64,000 nt of DNA. It comes from Beverwykella pulmonaria. Lineage: Eukaryota; Ascomycota; Dothideomycetes; Pleosporales; Melanommataceae. The notes under the pieces were generated by a model. The model was not told the origin of the DNA, did not search any database, and was given only the letters and a program-made list of their open reading frames with translations. Positions 44,695 to 55,449 of the stretch are shown one piece after another; the first letter of the stretch is position 1, and each line of letters opens with the position of its first letter. Where the stretch lies: positions 2,434,678 through 2,498,677 of the forward strand of contig BCHH01000005.1 of NCBI GenBank assembly GCA_001599595.1, given 5' to 3'. The position numbers and the translations under genes were made by a program.

Positions 44695-45345
44695 CTACCC
44701 ACCCTCCACGAAGTGCTGCTCAACATGATGCGCGACCGCTCTCTCATCGCCCTTAAACTCCCCACAAACTGGACACGTCGCAAGCTCCCCTTCCACTTTT
44801 CCTTCCGCCATGGCCTCTTCATTCTCCCGGCTATCCACTGCAGCGGCAGAACTACTCCCACCTTTTCGCTTCCCCTTCTTCCCCCCTTTAACCTTAAACT
44901 GCACATCCGCAAAATACTCCCTCGGCGCCTCCCCCTCATCCCACAAATACCCATCCGCCCTCACATCCTGCACATGTCTAAACTCTTCTCTCCGTACTCC
45001 GCCTCCTACCGCCTCCCCATTCCTCCCTAGTCCCGCGTCCTTTCCCCCAGCAGCGCCCTCCCCCTCCCGTCCCTTCGCCTCATCAACAACCCCCTGCACG
45101 CGCCCCACCCTTCCATCTCTCAACCTCACTTTCACGCCCCGCGGATGGTCCCCCCGCGTTAATAGCTCGGACACGATACCGTAGACGCGGTGGCCTGTTG
45201 GTTGGTCTGCTTTTAGGATGATGGCGACGGGGGTCCCGGGGTGAATCGAAGAAAAGGCAGGTACGTGGGGGTGATCTGGGTCGTGGGGTGCAGTGCCTCG
45301 ACCGCGGCCACGAGGGGGGCGGTTGGGGTTGCGGGGACGGTTCAT
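44695..45345 (-). CDS. YwbE/DUF2196-type protein with C-terminal zinc finger
   Basis: This is an intronless gene of 216 residues. After a Pro/Arg/Gly-rich start (RPPRGRGRG, possibly RNA-binding), residues ~30-85 match the small YwbE/DUF2196 beta domain: I-H-P-G-T-P-V-A-I-I-L-K-A-D-Q, then V-S-E-L-L-T-R and G-V-K-V-R-L-R-D-G-R-V-G-R-V-Q. A fungal middle region has R-E-E-F-R-H-V-Q-D-V-R and the Y-F-A-D-V-Q-F segment. The C-terminus has a compact C-P-V-C...H-H-V-E-Q-H-F zinc finger of C2H2/UBZ-like spacing. Fungal relatives are annotated only as uncharacterised (UPF0590-like). Ubiquitin or nucleic-acid binding is a guess from the finger. Confidence 0.8.
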   Translation of the reverse strand: MNRPRNPNRPPRGRGRGTAPHDPDHPHVPAFSSIHPGTPVAIILKADQPTGHRVYGIVSELLTRGDHPRGVKVRLRDGRVGRVQGVVDEAKGREGEGAAGGKDAGLGRNGEAVGGGVRREEFRHVQDVRADGYLWDEGEAPREYFADVQFKVKGGKKGKRKGGSSSAAAVDSRENEEAMAEGKVEGELATCPVCGEFKGDERAVAHHVEQHFVEGG

Positions 45346-46065
45346 GGTTGTATACTTTAGAGCGAAGGGCTTGGGGGATGTGCGTTTTTTGGATTTATTG
45401 GATGCTGATGTGGAGATTCAGATACAGAGCTTACCGCGGGCCAAAAGTTGGAGTCGCGAGATTGGGGTGATGTGTTATATGATTTGAGATCTCTGGATTG
45501 ATACTCGTGGGCAGAGCTGATGCTCGTTGATATTGATGTTTTGGGGAAGTTGCATCGAGGTTCGAATTTGAAGCCGTGCGCCAAGGAATGGCGGAGCTAT
45601 GCTTGATATGCGCTAGTTTAATTCGTCACTTCACGAAGGAATTGAAGAGGAATAAGGACAGTGATTTAATGTCGTATATTATCGAACCCATGCATTCGGT
45701 CCAGTCTAGAAATCGCTCCCAAAAAGAAAGGTCAAGACGCCCAGCAATGCCAACGATCAGATCTACGCAGCCAGAGCATGCCATAATGCGATATCGCTCG
45801 AGTATGGAAGATGAAGACGAAGATGAAGGAGCCGAAAAAAGCAAGACCGTCCACTGTCAGCTCGCAATCTATAACGTCTCAGGAGCCGCCACAGCTCGCG
45901 CTTGCACCCATAGTACCCAACGCCAGACAGAGAGATTCATGGAGAGAGAGAATGTGCAAGATGGAGACCCCAGTCGTGGACCATAGTATCAACACGAAGA
46001 AAGAGGATAGACGTCCATGGTTAAAGGAACTGTGTTTGCAAATCGAACTTTTGGGGGCATGTGCT
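45346..46065. other. Intergenic region (YwbE-type gene / TPR-J gene)
   Basis: 720 bp comprising the upstream flank of the YwbE-type gene and the 3' flank of the co-chaperone gene. No motif-bearing frame or repeat was seen. Confidence 0.45.
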
Positions 46066-48299
46066 TCAGAAGGGGAAGCCGCCTTGGTGCTGGTGGCGAC
46101 TGCGGCCGCCGGCTCCAGGCATTCCGCCCATACCGGCGAATGGGTTTCCTGCGCCACCACCCCCGCTGGCAAAGGAGAAGCCGCCCCCTCCGCCGGGACG
46201 ACCTCCACCCATACCGCCTGCGCCGAACAGGTTGAAGACTACAACCCAGTTAGTGTGATGTAGAGTTACAAGACGCGGAGCACTTACGCATTTCGGGGTC
46301 AACTTGCATACCGCCTCCCATGCCCCCCCCGCCTGGGAAGCCACCACCGCCGAACATCTCTGAGGGGTCGATCAGATCCTCGCCTGAATCGTAGCGGGCG
46401 CGTTTTCTGTGCACTGTGTTAGAATGGAACAGTTCAAGTGGAGGAAAATTACATACTGGGGATCGCTCAATGTTTCGTGGGCCTCCTGGATCTCCTTGAA
46501 CCTGTCTGCCGCATCGTCATCGTCCGGGTTCTTGTCCGGGTGATGTACAATTGCGAGTTTTCGATACGCTTTCTTGACCTCTTGCTCTGTGGCATCCTTG
46601 TTGATTCCAAGAATCTTGTAGTAGTCCTTCCTCTTGCTCTTCTTCAATTCTAGCTCCGCGTTTCGAATTTCCTTTGCAATGCCCGGCTCCGATGGATTGG
46701 CCTCGTGAATCGCCTTGTACTCCCGCACAGCCTCCTCCCAGTTCCCAGATTCGCCTAATGCCTTGGCTCTCGTTTTCCGGGCCTTCGTGTACCCTGGATC
46801 AAGCTCAAGAGCCTTGTCACAATCTGCAATGGCGGGCGCATAGTTCCTCAGCCTGGTCTGGCACAAGGCTCGATTCTGCAGGATCTTGGAGTTCGTGTTC
46901 TTGTTGGTAGGGTCCACCTCCAGCGCCTTTGTGTATGTATCAACGGCCTCCTGCAGCCGCCCTGCCTTGAACGCCGCGTTGCCGTCCTCCTTCATCCTCT
47001 CCAGCTTTTGTACCATTCTTAGGAATCTTACTGCAGCTTTGAAGTCGGGATCGCAGTTTAGCGCCTGCCTGAAGTGCTGGATGGCCTTGTCGTTCTCTCC
47101 TTGTGCGTACAGCGCTCGGCCCCTTAGTACTAACGCCTCGGGGTCCTGGTTGTTGTTCCGCAGCAACGACATGGCCACGTTCTGGACCTCTCCCAAAGCA
47201 TTGACATTGCCCATTCGCAGATACGCCTCACCCCGCAGTAGCTTCCATTTTCGCGGGCGATCGATATTGGTTCCCAAGCCCTTCTCGGCCTCATTGAGAG
47301 CATGTATGACCATGGATCCAGATCCACCGCTTGCGGTAATCTCCTCAGCCTGCCGCAGGTGCTTCTGCATCGTCATCGCGGACTGCATGTCCTTTGCCGT
47401 GGCTGGCGGGGATATCGAGTGGAACACAGCGAGCGCTTCATCTGGCCGGCCGAGACTGGTGTACAGCCTCCCCAGCCGCAGCAGAATCTTCATGTTCCCG
47501 GGGTCTAGCTCATCGGCCGTCTTGCAGTCTTCCAGTGCCTCGACATAGCGGTTCGCGGACATGAGTGCAGCGGCTCGGTTCGAGTAGTAGGTTGCATTCT
47601 TGGGGTCGGCCTCAATGGCTGCAGAAACGGATTAGCTTGGGTATATTGGGTTGTGCCACAGCTCAAGGCTGCACACGACTCGGCACACGTATGTGACTCA
47701 CCTTTCGAGTACTCCTTGATAGCCTGCGTGTAGTCCTTCAGCTTGAAGAACTTGTTCCCTGCTGCCTTGTACGACTCGGCATCGACCGTAGGCGGGACTG
47801 CGGGCTGGGTTGCGGCTGCTTCTTCGGGGGAGGCGGCATATTTTGCAGACTGCGGCGGGGGGCTCTTTGTGTATCTGTGAGGCGGGGGAGCCGGGCGTGG
47901 CTCCTCGCTGCTGGTGCCATTCGGCGTGGGGAACGCCCCGGGTGCCTGTGCTGTGGCCGGGCTGGACGGGGCGGGCGAGGAGGTGAATTCTCTGTCCACG
48001 TCCATGGGCATCGGGGTAGCCTGGTCGCTCATCATGGACGAGGAGAGTCTTCTGAGCTCTTCGGGCGGCAGGTTCAGCGGGTGGCTGTTGCGGTCGAATT
48101 TGGGGGTGCGCTTCGCTGTGTAGGAGCTGGAGTAGGAGCGGCGGTCGCGATCCTTGACGCGGTGATGGGATTTTTTGTCGGGCGAGCTGGGAGGGGTGCC
48201 TAGGGTGCTCTTATGCGGCGACGAGGATCCGGGGGGGAGCGTCGGGATGTCGGGCTGCTTGGACTTCTTGGAGGATTTGAAGAGCGAGGGAAGCACCAT
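46066..48299 (-). CDS. TPR and J-domain co-chaperone (DNAJC7/Tpr2-like)
   Basis: Four exons (47702-48299, 46457-47618, 46288-46406, 46066-46238) give 683 residues; introns are 83, 50 and 49 bp. A ~170-residue Ser/Pro-rich disordered N-terminus precedes TPR motifs ([46 protein letters not shown]). The J domain is at about 525-585, with D-Y-Y-K-I-L-G-I and intact H-H-P-D-K. A Gly-rich G/F-like tail closes the protein. Order and length match DNAJC7, which hands clients between Hsp90 and Hsp70 in the cytosol through TPR clamps. Each splice was confirmed by frame continuity (E-Y-S-K/A-I-E-A; S-D-P-Q/K-R-A-R-Y). Confidence 0.93.
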
Positions 48300-50163
48300 G
48301 GGGAAAGAAAACAATGTGCTGCTCGTGTAACTGGGGTTTAGCTCGCTGCTGCAACTTGGGTTGAGGGCGGACCGGTCGAAAAAAACGGTTGATGGGCTCT
48401 GCAAAAAGCGTGCTAGAACATTCTACGAGGCCGGATAAGAGACGAGAAAACGGAAAGGACCAGTGCCACAGCTCCCAAGCCGCAGCGGGCGCGTGCGTTG
48501 CTGCGTCCTGATCGCCGCGGAGCGGCTGGGGGCATGAAGAAGAATAAAGTTGTCGTGGGCTGCCTGCAGGGCCATTCACCATCTGCATGGAGCGTTGCTG
48601 CCTGCGATTCTCCCCTTCACGAGGCCCTTCCTTTCCTTCCCTTGCCGCGACCCTTTTTCTCCGCCTTCGCCATCGTTGCACGCCGACGAAGAGCGCCCCA
48701 CCGAGTGCCAATCTCACCCGAAATGATTACGTATGGATCACTTGTCCTGCGGCTTCGACATCAGGTGGTTGGGACTTGCATGAGTAGTTGTTTATCAACA
48801 TCCAGCGTGTCGCTCTCCAATCGATGCCTGCCTCTCGGTTTGCGCACTGGGCTGTCCCTCAGCCAACCAGCCCGTATATGAAGCACCAACTGAAAATCTC
48901 TTGGGTGCTTGACAGAGCGTAGAAGCGCCTCCTAAACGTCTTTTTTGTTGCGGGGGGCGTCCGATAGGTCCGCACCTGGGGTCTTGAGTCGTGGATAGCA
49001 AAAAGCATTCATTCTCAGGCCTCGGCATGGCGAACCATGCCATGGCTGTAAGATGAGGAGAGAAGCCAGAGAATGGAGAATGTTCACGGTAGGTTCATTG
49101 TGTGGTTTTTCGAAGTGTCTGCGGTTTTCCACATTCGGCAATCGCGACATGTTATGACCAGTCTTGGGTACACAAGCCCTCACAGCCCATATCTGGCATG
49201 CCTCCAAGAACCAAAGCCATCTGATATTGCAACTATGCAAACGATCAGGAGGGTCTATCGGTTCTTCGGAGTGCGATACGGACCATGGGAGCTGAATCGA
49301 CATGGCCATCATCCGTGGGCTGCCACCAACCCCCTGAGGTGGGTACCAGTAATCACTGCACTGCGCTTCTGCTACCTAGCAACGCAGACTCACAGAACTG
49401 CTCTCATGTGCACCCTGCCTCCTGCCCCGCAAAGGACTGCCCGCGAAGACTTGCCTGCAATAATATGCCGTCCATGCTGCCAAGCCTACTTCCATATCGC
49501 CGCGATTATAGGAAATTCCGTCGTTTGCATCAAACACTCGATTAATTGCACATGTAAGACGCGACCGCCGTGCTATAAGTAGCCAGAACTCCCGTGCCAG
49601 CATCGTTCACGGTGCCATGATGGATGTCTCTTGCCATATGCTTCCCGTGCTTATCATATCTTAGTGCGTCCAAGCTTAGCTAGCTCAGGTGTCTCCCCCC
49701 CGTCCAAGCTCCCCGCGAGCCACATCCCTCCAGCTTCACAAACCACGCAAGGCGGCTATCCTCATGTCAGCACGCGCACCGGAAGCTTCGTCTCTGCTAC
49801 AGTGAAGGATAGTGGTCTCCCCTCTCATCCGACCCTTCCACCAGGCCACGCAGACGATTGCGGAGCCCCGGAAAGGTCACCAGTGCTTTGACAGCCATCG
49901 GCACTCCGCATCGCGCCATCACCTCTCAAAGGAGTCTCAGTATATACGAACTCACCTTCTGTGTCATTCACCTATCGACTTGGTAGTGTTTGCGGGCGAC
50001 CTCTCCACTCGCTCGCGCTTCCGTAGCTCCAGAGCCACCTCTCGAAGAGCTTCCGAACCCAACATTCCTCGACACGTCTCTCCATCTCTCCGACTCTCCG
50101 ACTGCACCCAAGACACCACAGCCTTCTCGCCAGGCTTTCGACCTGTCCGCACCGCTGCCCGCC
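48300..50163. other. Divergent intergenic region (TPR-J / Yippee)
   Basis: 1.9 kb shared upstream DNA, C/T-rich from about 49.6 kb to the Yippee start, as expected for a leader. No gene or RNA was recognised. Confidence 0.45.
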
Positions 50164-50552
50164 ATGGGGTTAGCCTACAACGTGTACCTCAATTCTGCCC
50201 GCATCTACGGCTGCAAGGTGTGCAAGACTCACCTGTCGAATCATGACGACATTCTCAGCAGGGTCAGTGCTCGCCATGGTAGGTTAGGAGAGGAAACGAG
50301 TTGACAAGTCCTGTGCAGAACTTCCGCGGCCAGCACGGCAAGGCCTATCTCTTCGACAGCGTCGTCAACGTCATCGAGGCGGAACCGAACGAGCGCAACA
50401 TGACGACGGGCCGGCACATCGTGCGAGATATACACTGCCGACAGTGCAAGGAGACCGTGGGCTGGAAGTACGACAAGGCGTACGAGCCCTCAGAGAAATA
50501 CAAGGAGGGCAAGTTTATCCTCGAAGCGGAGCTGCTGTGCACTGTGACCTGA
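50164..50552 (+). CDS. Yippee family zinc-binding protein
   Basis: Two exons, 50164-50262 and 50319-50552 (56-bp intron, donor GTCAGT), give 110 residues, the usual size. The Yippee fold is a single zinc-binding domain. The first C-x2-C (Cys17, Cys20 in I-Y-G-C-K-V-C) and the second (Cys73, Cys76 in I-H-C-R-Q-C) are intact. So are H-L-S-N-H-D-D-I-L-S-R, F-R-G-Q-H-G-K-A-Y-L-F and V-G-W-K-Y-D-K-A-Y-E, the family's most conserved strings. The yeast relative is Moh1, and the animal proteins are YPEL. The molecular role of the family is poorly understood; the beta-tent fold is shared with cereblon's thalidomide-binding domain. Confidence 0.95.
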
Positions 50553-51115
50553 CCGGGCGTTTCCTCGGCTGGGACGGTCGCCTTTCTTTGTCGAGCATGC
50601 ATTTAGATGGAGTTCACGGCACGGGATTCGAATACTGGGGTACAGGGAAAGCGACCAGGCGTTTCTTTCACGGCTATCCATGTTTGGGTTCCCGGGATCA
50701 TGGCGTAGCACGGCTACGGGGAATTCGGAATGGGCTTTGCGTTTCGGTATGTTGGCTAGGCTTCACTTCTCTATGGCACGATTGCGATGACAGCATCTCC
50801 AGGGAGCTGCCATTTGAACACGCTTACTTTAGCAATAAATATCACATCTGCACATTCCCTGCTTCCGCTGCGATCTCGTGTCTACCCACTACCCCGCAGC
50901 ACCTCGGCCGGGAATGCTCCCGCAACTGATGAAAAGCTCGAAACCCACGGAAGCGCCTCTTATTTCCCTACCTCCAGGCCGTGCTACCGGCAGAGCTCGG
51001 GATTGCATATATACTCCTCCTTTCCGCCTATTTATCCTTGCACTCTTCGACTGCGTGCGATTCTTTCTTTACACTTTTCATATTCTTCCCCACGCTAAGC
51101 CCGTCACTATCCACC
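50553..51115. promoter_or_regulatory. Promoter region of the alcohol dehydrogenase gene
   Basis: It contains a TATA-like CATATATACT at about 51006-51015, ~105 bp before the ATG, followed by a pyrimidine-rich leader. The left part is the 3' flank of the Yippee gene. Confidence 0.45.
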
Positions 51116-52342
51116 ATGGCGAAAGACACAATGAAGGCAGTCGTATTCAAGGGCCCGGGCAAGGTGGTCATCGAAGACCGGCCTATTCCCAAAATAGTTG
51201 ACTCAGGTGACATCATCGTCAGAGTAGACAAGGTAGGTCTCCTATCTCCGTGGATGGATTGAACGGTGGCTGACAAGCCGTAGACAGCACTATGTGGCAG
51301 GTGCGCCGACTTGTGTTCATGGAAACCTACACGCTCCCTAACATGTGATGGACAGCGAGCTGCACGTCTACCGCGGCCACCAGCCATCCGGTACCGATTT
51401 CATCATGGGCCATGAATTCACAGGCCACGTTGAAGAGCTTGGGTCTGGCGTCAAGACGTTGAAAAAAGGCGACAAGATTGTATCGCCGTTTACCGTGTCG
51501 TGCGGCGAGTGCTTCTACTGCAAGCGCGGCTTTTCCTCCCGCTGCTCGAAGTGTCTCCTGTTTGGATCAGCGGGTCTGGAAGGCGCTCAAGCCGAATACG
51601 TCCGGGTCCCATATGCCGACACCACTGTCGTGAAGGCACCCGAGGGTATCCGGGACGACGCGCTCGTGCTCATGGCCGACATTTTCCCGACCGGCTACTT
51701 CGCGGCGCACAACGCATTCCGAGAGATGACGCCCGAGGAAATCAGCGAGAGCACCGTCATGCTGATCGGCTGCGGCCCCGTTGCGCTGTGTTCGCTGGTC
51801 AATATCGTAGACTACAAGCCCAAGCACATCCTTGCCGTGGACAGCGTGCCCTCGCGCCTCGAGCTCGCCAAGTCGCTCGGGGCCGAGCCGTGGAACTTTC
51901 AGACCGACCGCGAAGGGCTCGACAAGCGCGTCCAGGAGCTTACGGACGGCCGAGGTGCGGACGCGGTGATAGAGATCGTGGGACTAAGCCCCGCGCTGAA
52001 GATGGGGTTCGAGCTGCTCAGGCCGTGGGGCGTGCTTTCCAGCGCGGGCGTGCATAATGGAGAGATTCCGTGGACGGGGAACCAGGCCTATGGGAAGAAT
52101 CTGAGGGTGCAGATGGGACGGTGTCCTGTCCGGAGTGTGTTCGAGCAGGCGCTGGCGAAGCTGAAGCAGCACCAGGACAAGCTTCTGTGAGTCGTTGCGC
52201 GCGGGCCTTGCTGGAGAAGCGTCACTGACTGCATGGCAGGTTTATGGCGGACAAGGTGATGCCGCTCTCGGAGGCGGTCGAGGGGTATGAGCTGTTTGAT
52301 AAAATGAAGGTGCAGAAGGTCATCTTCGAGGCACAAAAGTAA
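51116..52342 (+). CDS. Zinc-dependent medium-chain alcohol dehydrogenase
   Basis: Four exons (51116-51232, 51284-51300, 51356-52186, 52240-52342) give 355 residues. It belongs to the MDR zinc-ADH family and oxidises or reduces an unidentified alcohol/aldehyde with NAD(P). The catalytic zinc ligands are Cys43 (T-A-L-C-G-S) and His64-Glu65 (M-G-H-E-F-T-G-H). The structural zinc site has Cys94, Cys97, Cys100 and Cys108 (C-G-E-C-F-Y-C). The Rossmann motif G-C-G-P-V-A-L sits in V-M-L-I-G, and A-V-D-S-V-P-S-R-L-E-L follows the cofactor-binding strand. The F-P-T-G-Y-F-A-A-H-N-A segment recalls formaldehyde-dehydrogenase-like members. Exon 2 is only 17 nt yet carries Cys43. Substrate specificity cannot be read. 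Confidence 0.94.
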
Positions 52343-53345
52343 GCTACGGCGGAGCCAGCGGAAGGAAACCACACGCAGGCCATCCTCTCCCTCCCTTCTA
52401 GCATACGCTGTGCAATCGCATTGTGTACGTTTCGTGCACTCTCCTCTGGCCCACTTGCCGGAACCATGGACGCGTCAAGCCGGCCCCTCCGTATCGCAAA
52501 CGTGACCCTGGGCCAATCGGAGGGCTGCACGCCCAAATTGAAGCAGAGCTCGCTGTCGTTGGTCAATTGGACGTGATATTCGCTGTGAATGTGAGCCGTT
52601 GCTGCGTTGGCCATGCAGACTCTCACACGAGGGCCGTTCGCCGGGCCCGTGCGGCGCGGGGTTCAGTTCACTTGCTTTTGCTGCTGGAGTGCCCCGGCGG
52701 AGCCCACGCGTCAAGCTTGCACAGTGAGAGCGCAGCCTCAGCATTCGCGCAGGACGAGTGCATCCCGTGAGCGCTGCTGTTTGTATACACCATCCAGCAC
52801 CCATCCGGCGCGCGATTCAGCCTCCTCGCCCGCTGCCTCTGCATTCCGTAGCTGTCCAAACGGCAAGGGCTGCCGGCTCGCTAAAGCGCAGCAGCCAAAT
52901 ATTCCCGTCAACTCTTTGTTTGTCACCGACCTACCTTGCCTCACCTCTCTCTCTCTCCACCCATCTCGCACGCTTCCGCCCTCTCCCTCCTCTCCCACCC
53001 ACCGCTCTCCTCCTCCTCTCTCTTCCGCTCCCTGACTCCTCCCGTCCCTCTCGCGCCCGCCTGCCCAAATCCGCACCGACCACCTCTCCCGCCACCTGCC
53101 CTCCCGCAACCACCTGGTGAGTTGTGCCGGCCTCTCTCTACTCCTGCCCTCAACATTCCTCTGCTGCACGCCAACCACGCACTGACACTCGACGCGACAC
53201 CCAGAGCGCACCCTCCCACGCGCCTCTCTACCTCGCCCCTCCCCCGCCCACGACGCACTCTCCCGTAAGTGTCGCGCCTGCTGCCTGCCGTGCGTGAAGA
53301 CGTCACTAACCCGCGCCAGCCACCACCCCCGTCCATTCCTACACC
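52343..53345. promoter_or_regulatory. Promoter and pyrimidine-rich leader of the KH-protein gene
   Basis: After the ADH 3' flank, the stretch 52930-53270 is almost pure C/T on the plus strand, a common layout for highly transcribed fungal genes. A possible leader intron (GTAAGT at 53264) ends just before the ATG; the CCAG near 53320 would serve as acceptor. Confidence 0.4.
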
Positions 53346-54529
53346 ATGTCCGCCGAGGAGCCCCAGCAGAGCCCCCAGGATGCTAGCCGCATCAGCGAGT
53401 CGTTCGAGCGTCTCGGCGTCAACGACGACGGCGATGTGGCCCCGCGAACCGAGCAGGAGTACGCCGAGTCGCAACTCACCCTGCGAGCCATTGTCTCATC
53501 CAAGGAGGCCGGCGTCATCATAGGAAAGGCAGGCAAGAACGTGGCAGACCTCCGCGACGAGACGGGTGTGCGCGCTGGCGTGAGCAAGGTCGTCACGGGC
53601 GTCCACGACCGCGTGCTGTCCGTCACGGGCTCGCTCTCCGGGATCTCCAAGGCATACGGCCTGGTTGCCAAAGGCCTGCTGGAAGGCGCGCCCCAGATGG
53701 GCATGGGCGGCCTGATTCGGAGCGACGGCACCCACCGTGAGTTCCCCTGTGCGCGCCGCCTCCCTCCATGGGTGGTGGGCGTCGCGGAAGAAGCGCCCCG
53801 CTCACATTGCAAGCAGCCATCCGCCTCCTCATCTCTCACAACCAGATGGGCACCATCATCGGCCGCCAGGGCCTGAAGATCAAGCAGATCCAAGACACGT
53901 CCGGCGTTCGCATGGTTGCGCAGAAAGAGATGCTCCCCCAGTCAACCGAGCGTATCGTGGAAGTCCAGGGCGCCCCGGGCGGCATCGAGAAGGCCATCTG
54001 GGAGATTGGCAAGTGCTTGATTGACGATCACGAGCGCGGCTACGGCACCGTCCTCTACAATCCCGCGGTCAGGGTCCAGCCTGGTGTTGGCCCCCTGGCG
54101 AACGGCGCACCTACTGCAGGCATCAGTGGAAACAGCGGCGGTAACGGCGGACGTTCGTACAACCGCACTGGCCACGGCGCCGACTTCAGCGACGCGCCTC
54201 CTGCGACCTATAACCGGCGATCCGGATCCGACGCGGCTACCCGACCACCTCCCCCGACCCACACCGAGGACGGCGAAGAGATGCAGACCCAGAACATCAG
54301 CATTCCCTCCGACATGGTGGGCTGCATCATTGGCCGCGGCGGCAGCAAGATTAGCGAGATCCGCAAGAGCTCCGGTGCTCGCATCTCCATTGCAAAGGCG
54401 GCCCACGACGAGTCCGGCGAGCGCATGTTCACCATCACGGGCAGCGCCGCCAGCAACGAGAAGGCCTTGTATCTGCTGTACGAGAACTTGGAGGCGGAGA
54501 AGAATCGACGCAGCCAAGCTCAAGACTAG
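53346..54529 (+). CDS. Triple-KH RNA-binding protein (Pbp2/Hek2-PCBP type)
   Basis: Two exons, 53346-53736 and 53817-54529 (80-bp intron), give 367 residues. Three KH domains each show the RNA-binding G-x-x-G loop: V-I-I-G-K-A-G-K-N-V (about residue 58), T-I-I-G-R-Q-G-L-K-I (about 140) and C-I-I-G-R-G-G-S-K-I (about 300). The first two are close together. The third follows a Gly/Asn/Ser-rich linker of ~80 residues, the spacing of poly(C)-binding proteins and yeast Pbp2/Hek2. Such proteins bind single-stranded C-rich RNA and affect mRNA stability, localisation and telomeric silencing. The intron falls in KH2 and is required to keep P-I-R-L-L-I-S-H in frame. Confidence 0.93.
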
Positions 54530-55020
54530 AGGGCCTTACTGGTGCAGGGATCTGCCTCCGGCTTTCTGTGCAAGACTTGGATGAGCGGAGTCCAAAAAAA
54601 AAAGGCACGCGCATTGTTCGCTTCCTAAAGTGTACTTGGAACCTTGATACTCTCCGCCGCAATCCGTCTGGCATCTCCTGACTCTTCCCGATAGTACACC
54701 AAAAAGCAGTCGCTTTGCCTAATTCTTTCTATCTTGGATGGATACCAACGAGGAGGGGCTTTATTTTCTTTCTTATTCTCTTACTTGTCTTCTTCGACAC
54801 ATGGGTGCAAATTGAGCGGCTCACGATTCATGACTTATGGCCTTGATATCCGTACCTCTGCTTGCGACGGGTTGTGGCCGAGGCAGACCCAGCGTTGGAG
54901 CTGGATTTTTTGTTTTCCTTCAGACAGGGCGAAGAAGAATGGGCCCTACTCTACACCTCCACACACACACTCTCTCTACTATCCGACCCCAGCCCCATCC
55001 TCCTATCTAAATTTGCCGCA

Positions 55021-55110
55021 CTTTCCCTACACTCTGTTATCCGAACCACCCATTCCCCATTCTCTGTTATCCGAACCACCCTTTCCCTATACTCTGTTAT
55101 CCGAACCCAC
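55021..55110. repeat. Tandem repeat, three 30-bp units
   Basis: The units are 55021-55050, 55051-55080 and 55081-55110, sharing the invariant core CTCTGTTATCCGAACC with variable flanks (CTTTCCCTACA, CATTCCCCATT, CTTTCCCTATA). A fragment ACTATCCGACCCC upstream may be a decayed fourth copy. No gene spans it convincingly. Confidence 0.85.
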
Positions 55111-55380
55111 TCTTTCCCCCTTTCGATAGCCACCAACTACGTCTCTCCTCCGGGCGATCCTCCTATACCTCTCATCACTCATCACCTCCGTTGGGGGACT
55201 CGAGAATATAGCTGCAGTTGGCAGACCCTGTTTTCTACTAGCTTGTGTAGAGTAAGAATGCGATTGGGGCGAGGCTCATCATTCATTTTGTGCACTATGT
55301 GTTCTTATGCCCGGGGCAATGTTAGCGATCACCAAGCGATTTCAGGTGGAGAGCGAAGGGATTGACCTTGACATGGAAAG

Positions 55381-55449
55381 CCCAGCTGTATCTGCCAGCA
55401 GGCCATCGACGTCTTGTGGTCTGCACTATGAAACCCTATCGTATCCGCC
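55381..55449 (-). repeat. Two dispersed-repeat cores in tandem, minus orientation
   Basis: On the minus strand, GGCGGATACGATAGGG (55434-55449) is followed by GGCAGATACAGCTGGG (55381-55396). They diverge at 3 and 2 positions from the copy in the permease intron. Confidence 0.45.
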
